Below are positions 10,715 to 19,376 of a stretch of 64,000 nt of DNA, one piece after another. The first letter of the stretch is position 1, and every line of letters begins with the position of its first letter. Under the pieces are notes generated by a model, which saw only the letters and a program-made list of their open reading frames with translations, had not been told where the DNA came from and searched no databases. The DNA lies in NCBI GenBank assembly GCA_016124635.1, contig WGNJ01000013.1, forward strand, positions 62,001-126,000, in the 5' to 3' direction. The translations under genes and the position numbers were made by a program. The DNA is from Alphaproteobacteria bacterium. GTDB lineage: Bacteria; Pseudomonadota; Alphaproteobacteria; Micropepsales; Micropepsaceae.

Positions 10715-11131
10715 ATGTCGCTCGAAGATGTTCAGTCCGATCAGAACTTGGTTCTGATCCTTGAGAACGATGAGCTCGTCGGAAAGGGTTTGGCGTTGCT
10801 GCTGCGCGATGCCGGCTATCAGACAATTGTCTTCAAATCACTCAGCGACGCGCGTGATTCGGTCGGCGCAGAGGCGACCGCGGTGAGCGCCATTATCTCG
10901 GACTACCACCTTGATAGTGGCCCCAACGGAGTGGAAGCGGCCCGTGCCCTGCGCGCGACGCACCAGCCGGAACCACCGGTCTTGATCGTAACCGGAACGC
11001 AGCAGCGCGATGTCGTGGCTGCCGCACGCGAAGCCGGATTCGACGTCTCGTTCAAACCCGCCTCGCCTGCATTCCTGCGCCAATGGCTCGCGCACAAAAC
11101 CGCGGGACGCCTGCGGTCCCAGTTGCAATAG
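10715..11131 (+). CDS. Single-domain response regulator receiver protein
   Basis: A 138-residue protein made of one receiver domain with no output domain. The likely phosphorylated Asp is D63 (in ISDYHLDSGPNG), the acidic pocket is E17/D19 (LILENDEL), the Thr is in IVTGT near 93-95, and the conserved Lys is K114 (FKPAS). Its sequence style matches the C-terminal receivers of hybrid kinases, and the histidine kinase gene starts 27 bases downstream, so the two look like a hybrid kinase split into separate genes with the order reversed. The ATG at 10715 follows CAGGAGTCCAGG. Confidence 0.92.
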   Translation: MSLEDVQSDQNLVLILENDELVGKGLALLLRDAGYQTIVFKSLSDARDSVGAEATAVSAIISDYHLDSGPNGVEAARALRATHQPEPPVLIVTGTQQRDVVAAAREAGFDVSFKPASPAFLRQWLAHKTAGRLRSQLQ

Positions 11132-11158
11132 GCGCGCTCAGGAGACCTAGAATCGCGG

Positions 11159-12406
11159 ATGGCTGATTCCACGGCAGAGAATCATCTTGTTTCCAACTTA
11201 GGTCGGCGCGTCACGATGCTGGCAGGGGTCACAGCGATTGCAGCCGTCGCGGCAACACTGGCGGTGGGCGCCACAGCGCAATGGAGCCCGGACTATCTGC
11301 TGCCGGTCGCGATCGTCGGATTGGTGGTTACGGCCGCGCTGGCGATAGCCGCGACCCTGCAACTGCGCAGCAACGTCAGAGCAGCCGCGCTCGTCGAAGA
11401 CGAGAATGCGGCGCTGATCGCCGACTACGAGGCGACGACAACGGCGAACCTTGCGCGTGCACGCTTCGTCGCAGACATCAGCCACGATCTTCGCCAACCG
11501 TTGCACGCTCTGGGTCTCTTCCTTGACGCACTGGAGCGGCGCGTGACGCCGGGCGAAGGCGAGAAGATCCTGGCCAAGACACGCGAGGCGTCCGGAGTGC
11601 TCACGCGCTCGTTCAACGCGCTCATCGACTTGACGCGCGTGGAAGCCGATGCACTCATCCCCGAAGTCGAACTGCTCTCCGTCGATGATGTGCTCACGCG
11701 GCTCGATGATGAATGTTCTGCCGCGTCCTTGAATGTTGGCGTAGATCTTCGCGTTGTTCACACGCACGCGCACGTTGTCGCGGACGAGCGGCTGCTCAGT
11801 CATATTCTGCGAACGCTACTGGCGAATGCCTCCGACGACGGTCCTGGCCGTCTCTTGCTCGGCGTTCGCCACCGCGGCAATACGATTTCGATCGAGCTTC
11901 ATTGTTCGAGCCCCGGCAAGCACGACGGCAAGTGGGATGTCTTGAATGCCGTGGACCCAACTCACCCGGCAAGCCGAAACGCGCAAGAATTGGACCTCCT
12001 CGTTGTGCGCCGGCTCGCGGATCTGATGGGCTTGCGTTTGCGTCACGTCAGCAAGGCGGATCGGGGCATGATGATCTCGCTCGCTTTGGCCGACGCGCGC
12101 GAGTCGGGCGACGCATCTCTGAAAGGCCGCGCGGTTCTTCTAGTCACCCAGGATGCGGCGACACGATTGGCCGGAGCATCGGCGCTCGCTTGTGCAGGCG
12201 CTGTCGTGCATGCCGCCAGCAACATGCGCCAGGCGGATCACGTCGCCAAGAACAGTCGCTTCGAGTTGCTCGTGACGAATATCGCTTCGGACGACCCGGC
12301 GACACGGGAGGCACGAGCCAAGCTTGAAGCTGCGGCTCCATACCTGCCCAACGCGACGCCAATCGATCGGCTCGTGGCCGCCGCTTCTGCAAAGCTGGCA
12401 AGCTAG
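11159..12406 (+). CDS. Histidine kinase with degenerate ATPase and receiver-like tail
   Basis: A 415-residue membrane protein. Two hydrophobic helices span about residues 20-40 and 46-67. The dimerisation box holds the phospho-accepting H109 in FVADISHDLRQPLHALGLF, the form seen in hybrid kinases. The ATPase region starts normally with an N-box-like segment (HILRTLLANASD), but the DxGxG and GxGxG nucleotide loops that should follow are missing and the lid is replaced by a short insert (SSPGKHDGKWDVLN). The C-terminal 100 residues resemble a receiver (RAVLLVTQDAATR...) in which the phospho-Asp position reads TNIAS. It may be a phosphotransfer or sensing protein rather than an active kinase. 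It overlaps the converging regulator by 4 bases. Confidence 0.85.
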   Translation: MADSTAENHLVSNLGRRVTMLAGVTAIAAVAATLAVGATAQWSPDYLLPVAIVGLVVTAALAIAATLQLRSNVRAAALVEDENAALIADYEATTTANLARARFVADISHDLRQPLHALGLFLDALERRVTPGEGEKILAKTREASGVLTRSFNALIDLTRVEADALIPEVELLSVDDVLTRLDDECSAASLNVGVDLRVVHTHAHVVADERLLSHILRTLLANASDDGPGRLLLGVRHRGNTISIELHCSSPGKHDGKWDVLNAVDPTHPASRNAQELDLLVVRRLADLMGLRLRHVSKADRGMMISLALADARESGDASLKGRAVLLVTQDAATRLAGASALACAGAVVHAASNMRQADHVAKNSRFELLVTNIASDDPATREARAKLEAAAPYLPNATPIDRLVAAASAKLAS

Positions 12407-13056
12407 CTCTTTGCCTTCCGCGCCAATGACCATGCGATGGCCTCACCGCGCGACTTGACGGCGATCTGACGATAGATGGCGGCCAGGTGAATTTTGACTG
12501 TACCTTCGGTTAAGTTGAGCTTGCGCGCGATCTCTTTATTCGAAGCGCCGGTTTCCAGGGCCTCCAACACTTCATTCTGACGCGCGGTCAAATGAGGCAT
12601 GCTGCTTTCGAGCGAACGCCGCATTGCTTCTGACGACGATCGCTCGGTGACTTGCGCCGGAACATAGACGCCGCCGCCAAGGACATTCTCGATGGCGGCG
12701 CGGATTGACTTCGACGGCAGTGTCTTCGGCACGTAACCATGCACACCGGCGCCGAGCGCGGCGAGGATGTCATCCTTTGACTCCGAAGCGGACACGACGA
12801 TGATCTTGCTGTCCGGATATCCCTCGCGCAGCGCGGCGAGGCTCTCTGGTCCGTTGAGCCCCGGCATGCGCAAATCGATGAGTACGAGATCAATCGCGCC
12901 CTCGCTCGCCAGTTGCTCGAGCGCGCCGTCGAGGTCTCCCGCTTCATCGAGTGCAACGCCCGGCCATGCGTCGCTGACCAAGCGCTTGATCGCATCACGA
13001 AAGAGTTCGTGGTCGTCGGCGACCAGGACCCGGCCAGGCTTTGCAGACCCATTCAT
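12403..13056 (-). CDS. NarL/FixJ-type response regulator
   Basis: A 217-residue two-domain transcription regulator. The receiver occupies residues 1-125, with phospho-Asp in DLVLIDLRMPG, acidic pair in VADDHELFRDA and Lys in VPKTLPSKS. The LuxR-type DNA-binding domain is at about residues 150-212 (LTARQNEVLEALETGASNKEIARKLNLTEGTVKIHLAAIYRQ). It converges on the histidine kinase gene with a 4-base overlap of 3' ends. It is the only DNA-binding receiver protein in the block and so the natural output partner, though pairing is inferred from position. Confidence 0.95.
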   Translation of the reverse strand: MNGSAKPGRVLVADDHELFRDAIKRLVSDAWPGVALDEAGDLDGALEQLASEGAIDLVLIDLRMPGLNGPESLAALREGYPDSKIIVVSASESKDDILAALGAGVHGYVPKTLPSKSIRAAIENVLGGGVYVPAQVTERSSSEAMRRSLESSMPHLTARQNEVLEALETGASNKEIARKLNLTEGTVKIHLAAIYRQIAVKSRGEAIAWSLARKAKS

Positions 13057-13417
13057 GGCACGATGATTTTGGTAACGCGTCCAAGTGTCAAGATTTGTTC
13101 GCTACCGCACAGTCGTGATCGAGGCATCTTGCGTGTTCCATTGGTAGTATGCGGCGCACCGAGCCAAGGCTCGCGCTGCTGGGAAGCGAGCTCACGGTGC
13201 TCGTGATCATCTGGATTCGGAAGGAACCGGAGCATCTCGACTTTCGTCGCAACGCTTGGCCTAAGGCGCGGAACGGTCGAGAGCAAAAGGCGGCACAAGC
13301 CGACGAATCGCACACGATCGGGGTCGATTCTCCTGGTGCGAAGGATCAAAATCAGCGTCGAATTCCGATCTGCCTTCTGTTGATTCGTCGACAAGTGACG
13401 TCTGAGGGGAGAGGGCC
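13057..13417. other. Gene-free interval
   Basis: About 360 bases between the NarL-type regulator (leftward) and the Yip1-like gene (rightward). Open frames exist here but have Arg/Ser-rich shadow composition and no ribosome binding sites. It should hold the divergent promoters of the two flanking genes; I could not pick out a convincing -35/-10 pair or operator. Confidence 0.5.
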
Positions 13418-13966
13418 ATGATACTCGCGGACGTGGCTGAGCGCGTTCAGCGCTTGTTGCTGTCGCCGGCGGCCGAGTGGGATCGGATCGATGACGAAGG
13501 CGCCGACGTCGTCGACATCTACCGATCTTACATTCTGCCGCTCGCGGGCGTTGCGGTCCTGGCGGATTTTGTCGGAGGCGCGGTCATTGGTTCGGGCACC
13601 CCATTCTTCGGCGGATTGATGCAGGCCGTCGTGTCCCTCGGCGCGGCATGCGCAGCCGTCTATGCTTTGGCTCTGATCATTAACGCGCTGGGGCCTCAAT
13701 TTGGGGCCGAAGACGAATTTGGGCAGGCTTTCAAGGTCGCGGCGTTCTTCCCGACAGCAGGTTGGCTGGCGTCGGTCTTCTTGGTGCTTCCTGCCCTTTG
13801 GTTCATGGCCTTGATCGGGTGGCTCTATTCCCTGTATCTGCTCTACGTTGGCCTGCCAAAATTGATGAAGCCGGCCCCCGATAAGTCGATGACCTACCTG
13901 CTGGCGGTGATCGGTTGTTCGGTGGTGCTCGGTGTCTTGGTCTTTCTCATTCGCTGGGCGGTTTGA
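13418..13966 (+). CDS. Yip1-like polytopic membrane protein
   Basis: A 182-residue protein with a short cytoplasmic N terminus (ADVAERVQRLLLSPAAEWDRI, a typical opening for bacterial Yip1-domain proteins) and about five membrane helices between residues 40 and 180. The function of this family in bacteria is not known. AGGGGAGAGGGCC precedes the ATG. The start of the following GGDEF/EAL gene lies 54 bases after its stop. Confidence 0.8.
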   Translation: MILADVAERVQRLLLSPAAEWDRIDDEGADVVDIYRSYILPLAGVAVLADFVGGAVIGSGTPFFGGLMQAVVSLGAACAAVYALALIINALGPQFGAEDEFGQAFKVAAFFPTAGWLASVFLVLPALWFMALIGWLYSLYLLYVGLPKLMKPAPDKSMTYLLAVIGCSVVLGVLVFLIRWAV

Positions 13967-14019
13967 GCGCGCGCTCGAGGGAAAGAGATCGAGGCTCGGC
14001 GTTGGCGAGTTCATCTTCG

Positions 14020-16935
14020 ATGGCAAGATCACAAGTGTGCGCAGCGGGTAGCAAAACACTGATGTGGAATCGAGCCGGCCAAGGCGTCGTGGCGTTGCTG
14101 CTGGTAGCAACGGCTCTGGCTGCCCCTGCTCGGGCCGCCGCGGGTGATCCTGGAATTCCCGCCAATGCCCCGGTCGTAGACCTGACGCGCTCCCTGCGAC
14201 CTTACGATCAAGCGCCGCCGCGGGACCTTGGCGAGCCTGAGGCCTGGTTCGCCTTTGATCTACCCAATCCCGGCGGTCAGGAGCTAACGCGCGTCGTTAC
14301 GTTCGACGACGGCAGGGATGGCGCATTCCGTTTTCTCTACGGCGATGCCCGCACGGCATGGCTCGGCCTCGCCCCGGCGGGTGAAAGCGGTCACGCCGAA
14401 CTGCACGGCCTGCGTCACACGACGGGCACGGTATCGGTCGCCTCGGGTCAGACGGCCACATTTGCCGTCCGAGTACGCGCACCGAACAGATCGAGCATCT
14501 GGCGCCTCTGGCAGCCCGACGCGTACGCCGCGCGCCAGCGGTTGGACACGCTCATGCGCGGTCTCTTGGCGGGCTGTGTACTTGCCATGGCTGCATGGCT
14601 CGCGGGCCTGTCCGTCGCGCGGCGCAGCGCGGCGCAAGGCTGGGCGGCGCTGGCGCTTGGCTCAAGCGTGCTCTTGTTGCTCGGCGAAAGCGTCATTGCC
14701 CTGCCGGCCGCTGCAACAATCGTCGCGGGCGGTATCTTCCTGGCCACGGGCTTTCGCTTCTTGAGCCGATATCTCGATATCGCGCGCGACCGTCCGATGA
14801 TCGCCTATCTGCTCGACGGCTGTCTCTTCGCGATCTTCATGCTGGCCGTGGTTGCGGCCTTCGACATTGGCCCCGCGTGGTTGTTGCTCCGCGCAGCCAC
14901 GGTCTTGGCGGCGGTCACGCTGGCGGTTGTCCTGGTTCAGGAATTGGCCAAGGGCAGCGGAGCGGCCAAGGCGCTTGTCCCGGGCGCCCTGTTGGTGCTT
15001 CTGGCGGTCGCAACGCCTTGGGCGGTGCCTGATCAAATCGCGCGCCACAGCACGGCGCTTCCGTTGATCTTCGATGCGGTCCTGACCGCCGGCATCCTAG
15101 CGCTCGGTTTCGCCGGCTCGACGACGCGCGTTGAGCGTCCCGACGAAGAAGTCGCCGCGGAGATCAACGAAGAGCGGCGACAGGCGCGCGAGGTCGAGTA
15201 TCGCTACGCGCTCGGTCTCGCCGCGGCTCACCAAGGTCTTTGGGATTGGAATCTGGAGACCGACACGCTCTTTCTCTCGCCCTCGGTTGAAGCGCTGCTG
15301 GGTCTGCCGAATTCCGCGATCGGCTCGTCGGAGCGCAATTGGGCGGCCCTCATTCTGCCCGAAGACATCAGCGTCTACGCCGACGCCATGAACACGCATC
15401 GCAAGCTCGGCAACAGCTCGTTCACCGTCGAGGTGCGGATGCGGCACGCCAAAGGCGGTTTGCGCTGGATTCAGTTGCGCGCCAGCTGTCTTGCCGGATC
15501 CGACGGGCGGGCGGTCCGCTGCATCGGCGTCATCAGCGACATCACCGTTCGCAAGCAGCAGGAAGCGGCGCTGACGACAAGCGACCAGGTGGATCGCGTA
15601 ACGGGTCTCATCGGTCGCAACCCCTTCGCGTCGAGGCTCGACGAAGTGTTGGTCGAGATGCAGAAGGGACGCACGCAGCGGCGCGGCGCCGTGCTCGCCA
15701 TCGACGTCGATCGCGTTCGTCTCGTCAACGACAGCCTGGGTCACAAGATCGGCGAGCAATTCCTCGCCGATATCGCGCGCCGCTTGGACCATGCGGCTGG
15801 CCCTGAAGATGCGGTCGCGCGTCTCGGCAGCGAAGAATTCGCGGTGCTGGCGCTCGGTTCGAAGGGCGACGAAGACGGCGCCGAAGTGGCCCAGCGCATC
15901 CGCAACGCGCTGACCCAACCGATCGCCATCGGAGATCGCGAAATCTACCCCGCCGCCAGCATCGGGCTCGCGCTGATCGAGGAGCGCCATCGCTTTGGCG
16001 GCGATGTCCTCCGCGAGGCCGAAGTTGCGATGTATCACGCCAAGCGGGCAGGGCGCGGCGGCTTCGAGATCTATCAGCCGCAGATGAAGCCGCGCTCGGC
16101 CGAACGCCTGATGCTGGATGCCGACCTTCGCACGGCTCTCGATCGCAACGAGATCGAGCTGCACTATCAGCCGATCATCCGTCTCTCCGACAACTCGATC
16201 GCCGGCTTCGAGGCGTTGATGCGCTGGCGTCATCCGAAACGGGGGCTGCTCTCGCCGACCGATTTCATTCCGCTCGCGGAGGAAACGGGCCTCATCATGC
16301 CGCTTGGCCAATATGCGGTGGACAAGGCGGCAGCCGAGCTCAAGCGCTGGCAAAGCTTCTTCCCGATGCGCGAACCCTTGTTCTGCAGCGTCAACGTCTC
16401 CGCGCGCCAGCTCTTCCGTCAGGAGTTCTTCGACGACGTCATCACGGCGCTCCGCCGCGAGTCGCCCGCCCGCCTGTCGTTCAAGCTCGAGCTGACGGAA
16501 AGCGTGATCATGCAGGATCCCGACACGACGGCCCGTATGCTTGGCCGCCTGAAGGACGCGGGCGCCGGCCTCGCCCTTGATGACTTCGGCACGGGCTTCT
16601 CGTCGCTCGCCTACTTGCAGCGCTTCCCGTTCGACACCGTGAAGGTCGATCGCAGCTTCATCGTCGACATGGCGACGAACAGCGAAACGCCGGTGATCTT
16701 GAATTCGATCATCGGGCTTGCGCATGAGCTCGACATGTCGGTCGTCGCCGAAGGTGTCGAGAGTCAGCAAGAAGCGAAGCGGCTTCGCGAGTTGCGCTGC
16801 GAGTTCGCGCAAGGATTCCTATTCGGCGCGCCGATGGATTCGACGGCGGCCTACAATTTCATCGCATTGAAAGGAAGAACGGCTGAGCCGCGACTGCCGC
16901 GTCCAGGCTCAAGCCCGGCCCGCATCCCGCGATAG
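14020..16935 (+). CDS. Membrane PAS-GGDEF-EAL protein, likely c-di-GMP phosphodiesterase
   Basis: About 971 residues: a signal-like hydrophobic segment, a periplasmic sensor region of about 140 residues, seven or so membrane helices, a short coiled linker (EEVAAEINEERRQAREVEY), a PAS domain (HQGLWDWNLETDTLF to VISDITVRKQQE), GGDEF and EAL. The GGDEF signature reads GSEEF and the upstream inhibitory RxxD site is lost (GPEDAVARL), so cyclase activity is doubtful. The EAL half keeps EAL, NVS, ELTES, DDFGTGFSS, KVDRSF, EGVES and the QGF motif, so hydrolysis of c-di-GMP is likely. The ATG at 14020 is my choice; 14062 is an alternative placing the signal helix nearer the start. The 3' end overlaps yqgE by 27 bases. 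Confidence 0.92.
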   Translation: MARSQVCAAGSKTLMWNRAGQGVVALLLVATALAAPARAAAGDPGIPANAPVVDLTRSLRPYDQAPPRDLGEPEAWFAFDLPNPGGQELTRVVTFDDGRDGAFRFLYGDARTAWLGLAPAGESGHAELHGLRHTTGTVSVASGQTATFAVRVRAPNRSSIWRLWQPDAYAARQRLDTLMRGLLAGCVLAMAAWLAGLSVARRSAAQGWAALALGSSVLLLLGESVIALPAAATIVAGGIFLATGFRFLSRYLDIARDRPMIAYLLDGCLFAIFMLAVVAAFDIGPAWLLLRAATVLAAVTLAVVLVQELAKGSGAAKALVPGALLVLLAVATPWAVPDQIARHSTALPLIFDAVLTAGILALGFAGSTTRVERPDEEVAAEINEERRQAREVEYRYALGLAAAHQGLWDWNLETDTLFLSPSVEALLGLPNSAIGSSERNWAALILPEDISVYADAMNTHRKLGNSSFTVEVRMRHAKGGLRWIQLRASCLAGSDGRAVRCIGVISDITVRKQQEAALTTSDQVDRVTGLIGRNPFASRLDEVLVEMQKGRTQRRGAVLAIDVDRVRLVNDSLGHKIGEQFLADIARRLDHAAGPEDAVARLGSEEFAVLALGSKGDEDGAEVAQRIRNALTQPIAIGDREIYPAASIGLALIEERHRFGGDVLREAEVAMYHAKRAGRGGFEIYQPQMKPRSAERLMLDADLRTALDRNEIELHYQPIIRLSDNSIAGFEALMRWRHPKRGLLSPTDFIPLAEETGLIMPLGQYAVDKAAAELKRWQSFFPMREPLFCSVNVSARQLFRQEFFDDVITALRRESPARLSFKLELTESVIMQDPDTTARMLGRLKDAGAGLALDDFGTGFSSLAYLQRFPFDTVKVDRSFIVDMATNSETPVILNSIIGLAHELDMSVVAEGVESQQEAKRLRELRCEFAQGFLFGAPMDSTAAYNFIALKGRTAEPRLPRPGSSPARIPR

Positions 16936-17502
16936 CTGCGCTGGGTTGACCCCGAGCTTGCGGATGGCGTGCTCCCACTTGTAGGTGAGATTGTTGCCGA
17001 ACAGCAGATATTCGTCGGCCGGGCAGGTCAGCCAGCCATTGCGCTGAATTTCCTGCTCGAGCTGGCCCGCACCCCAACCGGCATAGCCGAGCGCCACCAT
17101 CGCCTGCTGCGGTCCCTTGCCGTCGGCGATAGCTTTGAGGACGTCGACAGTCGCCGTGAGGCCCACCGCATTGCCGACATTGACGGTCGTGTTGTTCGCC
17201 GCCGCGTAGTCCGGGCTGTGCAGCACGAAGCCGCGGCCGGTCTCGACCGGACCGCCGAACTGAACTGGAAGGCCGTTCAAGGTCCGCACCTGCGGCCGGA
17301 TCCGAAGCTGCCTGAGCAGGTCGAAGAACGTGATGTTCGACACGAGCTTGTTGAGGCAGAGCGCCATCGCACCCTTGTTCGAGTGGGCGCAGAGGAACAG
17401 GACCGACTGCTCCATCTTGGGATCGGGCATGTTGGGCATGGCGATGAGGCACTGCCCTTCCAGGTAGCTACCCTGGCTTTTTCTTGTGCGGAAGATCGCC
17501 AT
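16909..17502 (-). CDS. YqgE/AlgH family protein (UPF0301)
   Basis: A 197-residue member of the YqgE/AlgH family, recognised by the N-terminal block YLEGQCLIAMPNMPDPKMEQSV, the HSNKGAMALCLNK motif, QFGGPVETGRGFVLHS and the late YAGWGAGQLEQEI segment. The family is widespread in proteobacteria; the molecular function is unclear. It converges on the GGDEF/EAL gene with a 27-base overlap of coding ends. Confidence 0.95.
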   Translation of the reverse strand: MAIFRTRKSQGSYLEGQCLIAMPNMPDPKMEQSVLFLCAHSNKGAMALCLNKLVSNITFFDLLRQLRIRPQVRTLNGLPVQFGGPVETGRGFVLHSPDYAAANNTTVNVGNAVGLTATVDVLKAIADGKGPQQAMVALGYAGWGAGQLEQEIQRNGWLTCPADEYLLFGNNLTYKWEHAIRKLGVNPAQLSRDAGRA

Positions 17503-17623
17503 GCGCGAAATTCTAGTCCTTCTTAGATGAATCTGGAAGTCACGCTTTCACGGAAGAGTGACGCACGCGGCTACTGGTTTGACTTGTGAGAATTGGGCCC
17601 TGACGGAGTATCGTCCACGTGTC

Positions 17624-18577
17624 ATGAAGGCCAGGTTGATACTGTTGGTTGCAGCGTTAGCACTTTTTTCAAGTGCGGCGAAAGCTGACCCAATGTCCAC
17701 GCCCTGGGCCGGCGAATCCCCTGCCAAGAGTCGCCTGATCGTCGAATCTTATCAATTCGTTGGCAGCGGAAATCTGAGGGCAGGCGTTCAGATAAAGCTG
17801 GATCCGGGCTGGCAAACCTATTGGCGGTTGCCAGGAAGTTCTGGCATGCCCCCTCGCTTCGACTGGTCAGGTTCCAAAAATTTGGCCGCTGATCCGGAGC
17901 TGCTCTGGCCGGCGCCGCGCCGGGCTGTGGCCTACAGCGAAAAGCTGAACGTCTATCGTGACGAGGTTGTTTTTCCGATCGCGCTACGCGCGGCGGACCC
18001 GTCAAAGCCGATCACGCTGCATCTGAAGTTGTCCTTTGCCGTGTGCAAGGATGTCTGCGTGCCCGTGACGGCCGAGCATCGCCTGACGCTCGAGCCGGCA
18101 ACGTCGGGCAAGCGCCAGATCGACGTTGAGAATGCGGCGCTTATTTCCGCCTATACCGGCAGGGCGCCGACGCCGGATCCGGAAACATGCGGCCTGACCA
18201 TTCGCCAAGTGCGTGCCGTTCGTAAGGGCGACGATATGGCGCTCGATATCCGCATGACGGGCTTGTCGGAGCGTCGCCGGCCGGTCGTCCTGATCGAGGG
18301 GCCGGGCTTCGTCTACGCCAGCGATGCGCAGGCCAGGCCCTCCGAAGATCGCGGCGCTTGGACCATGCGCGTCGGTCTCGGCCCCGCGACGCAATTGAAC
18401 AGCCTTGCCGGCCGCCGCATTCGCATCACTGTCATCGATGACGGTCGCGCGCTCGAGCAGATTTGGGTCGTGGGCGCCTCGGGAAGTTCGACGGCGGGCC
18501 TTGGCCTGACGCCCGTCACGCATCGCTTGCTCGATCCGCCCGAGCCCTCGGCGAGCACGTTGGTTTCACTGGAATAG
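17624..18577 (+). CDS. Exported protein with DsbD N-terminal-like domain
   Basis: A 317-residue protein with a signal peptide (KARLILLVAALALFSSAAKA, cleavage after about residue 20). The mature part matches the periplasmic N-terminal domain of DsbD/ScsB: an Ig-like fold with GWQTYWRLPGSSGMPP and the paired cysteines in LSFAVCKDVCVPV, which in DsbD pass electrons to periplasmic thiol proteins. The membrane (CcdA-like) and thioredoxin domains of full DsbD are absent here and in the neighbourhood. I chose the ATG at 17624 because it gives a clean signal peptide; the frame is open to 17558. It is followed by a peroxiredoxin gene. Confidence 0.88.
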   Translation: MKARLILLVAALALFSSAAKADPMSTPWAGESPAKSRLIVESYQFVGSGNLRAGVQIKLDPGWQTYWRLPGSSGMPPRFDWSGSKNLAADPELLWPAPRRAVAYSEKLNVYRDEVVFPIALRAADPSKPITLHLKLSFAVCKDVCVPVTAEHRLTLEPATSGKRQIDVENAALISAYTGRAPTPDPETCGLTIRQVRAVRKGDDMALDIRMTGLSERRRPVVLIEGPGFVYASDAQARPSEDRGAWTMRVGLGPATQLNSLAGRRIRITVIDDGRALEQIWVVGASGSSTAGLGLTPVTHRLLDPPEPSASTLVSLE

Positions 18578-18667
18578 TCCGGGAAATCGGTTGCCGATCC
18601 GCCGCTCTTTCCACGCCGGGACGGACTCGCTATATGCGGCCGACCTCTCATTCAAAGGACGACAAAG

Positions 18668-19150
18668 ATGACCATCAAAGTTGGCGATCATTTGCCCTCA
18701 GTCACCCTGATGCATATGACCGAGAAGGGACCGGCGCCTGTCAGCACGGACGACCTTTTCAAGGGCAAGAAGGTGGTGGTCTTCGCGCTGCCGGGTGCCT
18801 TCACGCCGACGTGCTCGGCGCGTCATTTGCCGAGTTACGTGGAACACGCGTCCGACTTTAAATCGAAGGGCATCAACGATGTCGTCTGCATCTCCGTCAA
18901 CGACGCCTTCGTAATGAACGCATGGGGCAAGGACCAGCACGCCAACGGCAAGATTCAGATGATTGCCGACGGCAACGGCGAATTCACGAAGAAGATGGGG
19001 CTCGAGATGGACGGCTCCAAGTTCGGCATGGGAATCCGCAGCCAGCGCTACGCGATGCTGGTCGACAACGGCGTCGTCAAGAATCTGGAGGTCGAAGAGC
19101 CCGGCGCGTTCAAGGTGTCGAGCGCCGACCACATGCTGGGACTGCTCTGA
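18668..19150 (+). CDS. Peroxiredoxin (Prx5 type)
   Basis: A 160-residue thiol peroxidase reducing hydrogen peroxide and organic hydroperoxides. The peroxidatic cysteine is C49 in FALPGAFTPTCSARHLPSY, with the supporting Thr and Pro; CISVNDAFVMNAWGKDQ and GMGIRSQRYAMLVDNG are Prx5-class signatures. There is no fused glutaredoxin domain. An AAAGGACGACAAAG ribosome binding region precedes the ATG. It is followed by a strong terminator hairpin. Confidence 0.97.
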   Translation: MTIKVGDHLPSVTLMHMTEKGPAPVSTDDLFKGKKVVVFALPGAFTPTCSARHLPSYVEHASDFKSKGINDVVCISVNDAFVMNAWGKDQHANGKIQMIADGNGEFTKKMGLEMDGSKFGMGIRSQRYAMLVDNGVVKNLEVEEPGAFKVSSADHMLGLL

Positions 19151-19177
19151 CAAGCGCAGCCGACTGACGGCGCATGC

Positions 19178-19205
19178 AAGGCCGGGCCGACGCCCGGCCT
19201 TTTCG
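19178..19205 (+). terminator. Rho-independent terminator after the peroxiredoxin gene
   Basis: A perfect 10-bp stem (AAGGCCGGGC paired with GCCCGGCCTT) with a 4-base loop (CGAC) runs straight into a T-run. It lies 28 bases after the peroxiredoxin stop. Confidence 0.9.
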
Positions 19206-19312
19206 TTGCCGCGAACCGGGACAGCGAGACAAACGAGACAGGAGTCGCCGTCTCGCTTTGTGTCTCGCATGACCTTGGGACGCGCGGAAAACTGCCTCCC
19301 TGAAGCGGGACA

Positions 19313-19344
19313 TGCGAGACATGTTCTGCATCGGCTGTCTCGCA
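19313..19344. repeat. Inverted repeat TGCGAGACA ... TGTCTCGCA
   Basis: A 9-bp perfect inverted repeat (19313-19321 and 19336-19344) separated by 14 bases. Further copies of the core GTCTCGC or GCGAGAC-like words lie nearby at about 19220-19270 and 19350. It could fold as a hairpin or serve as paired protein-binding sites. Confidence 0.5.
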
Positions 19345-19376
19345 CAGCGTCTCGCTTGACGCGACTCGCAGGTATT

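Noticed and set aside
13149..13421. 90-codon rightward open frame in the 13 kb gap
   Set aside because: No ribosome binding site, shadow-like composition, and it runs into the start of the Yip1-like gene.
15097..16812. 571-codon open frame opposite the GGDEF/EAL gene
   Set aside because: Shadow frame; the plus-strand product has intact PAS, GGDEF and EAL domains.
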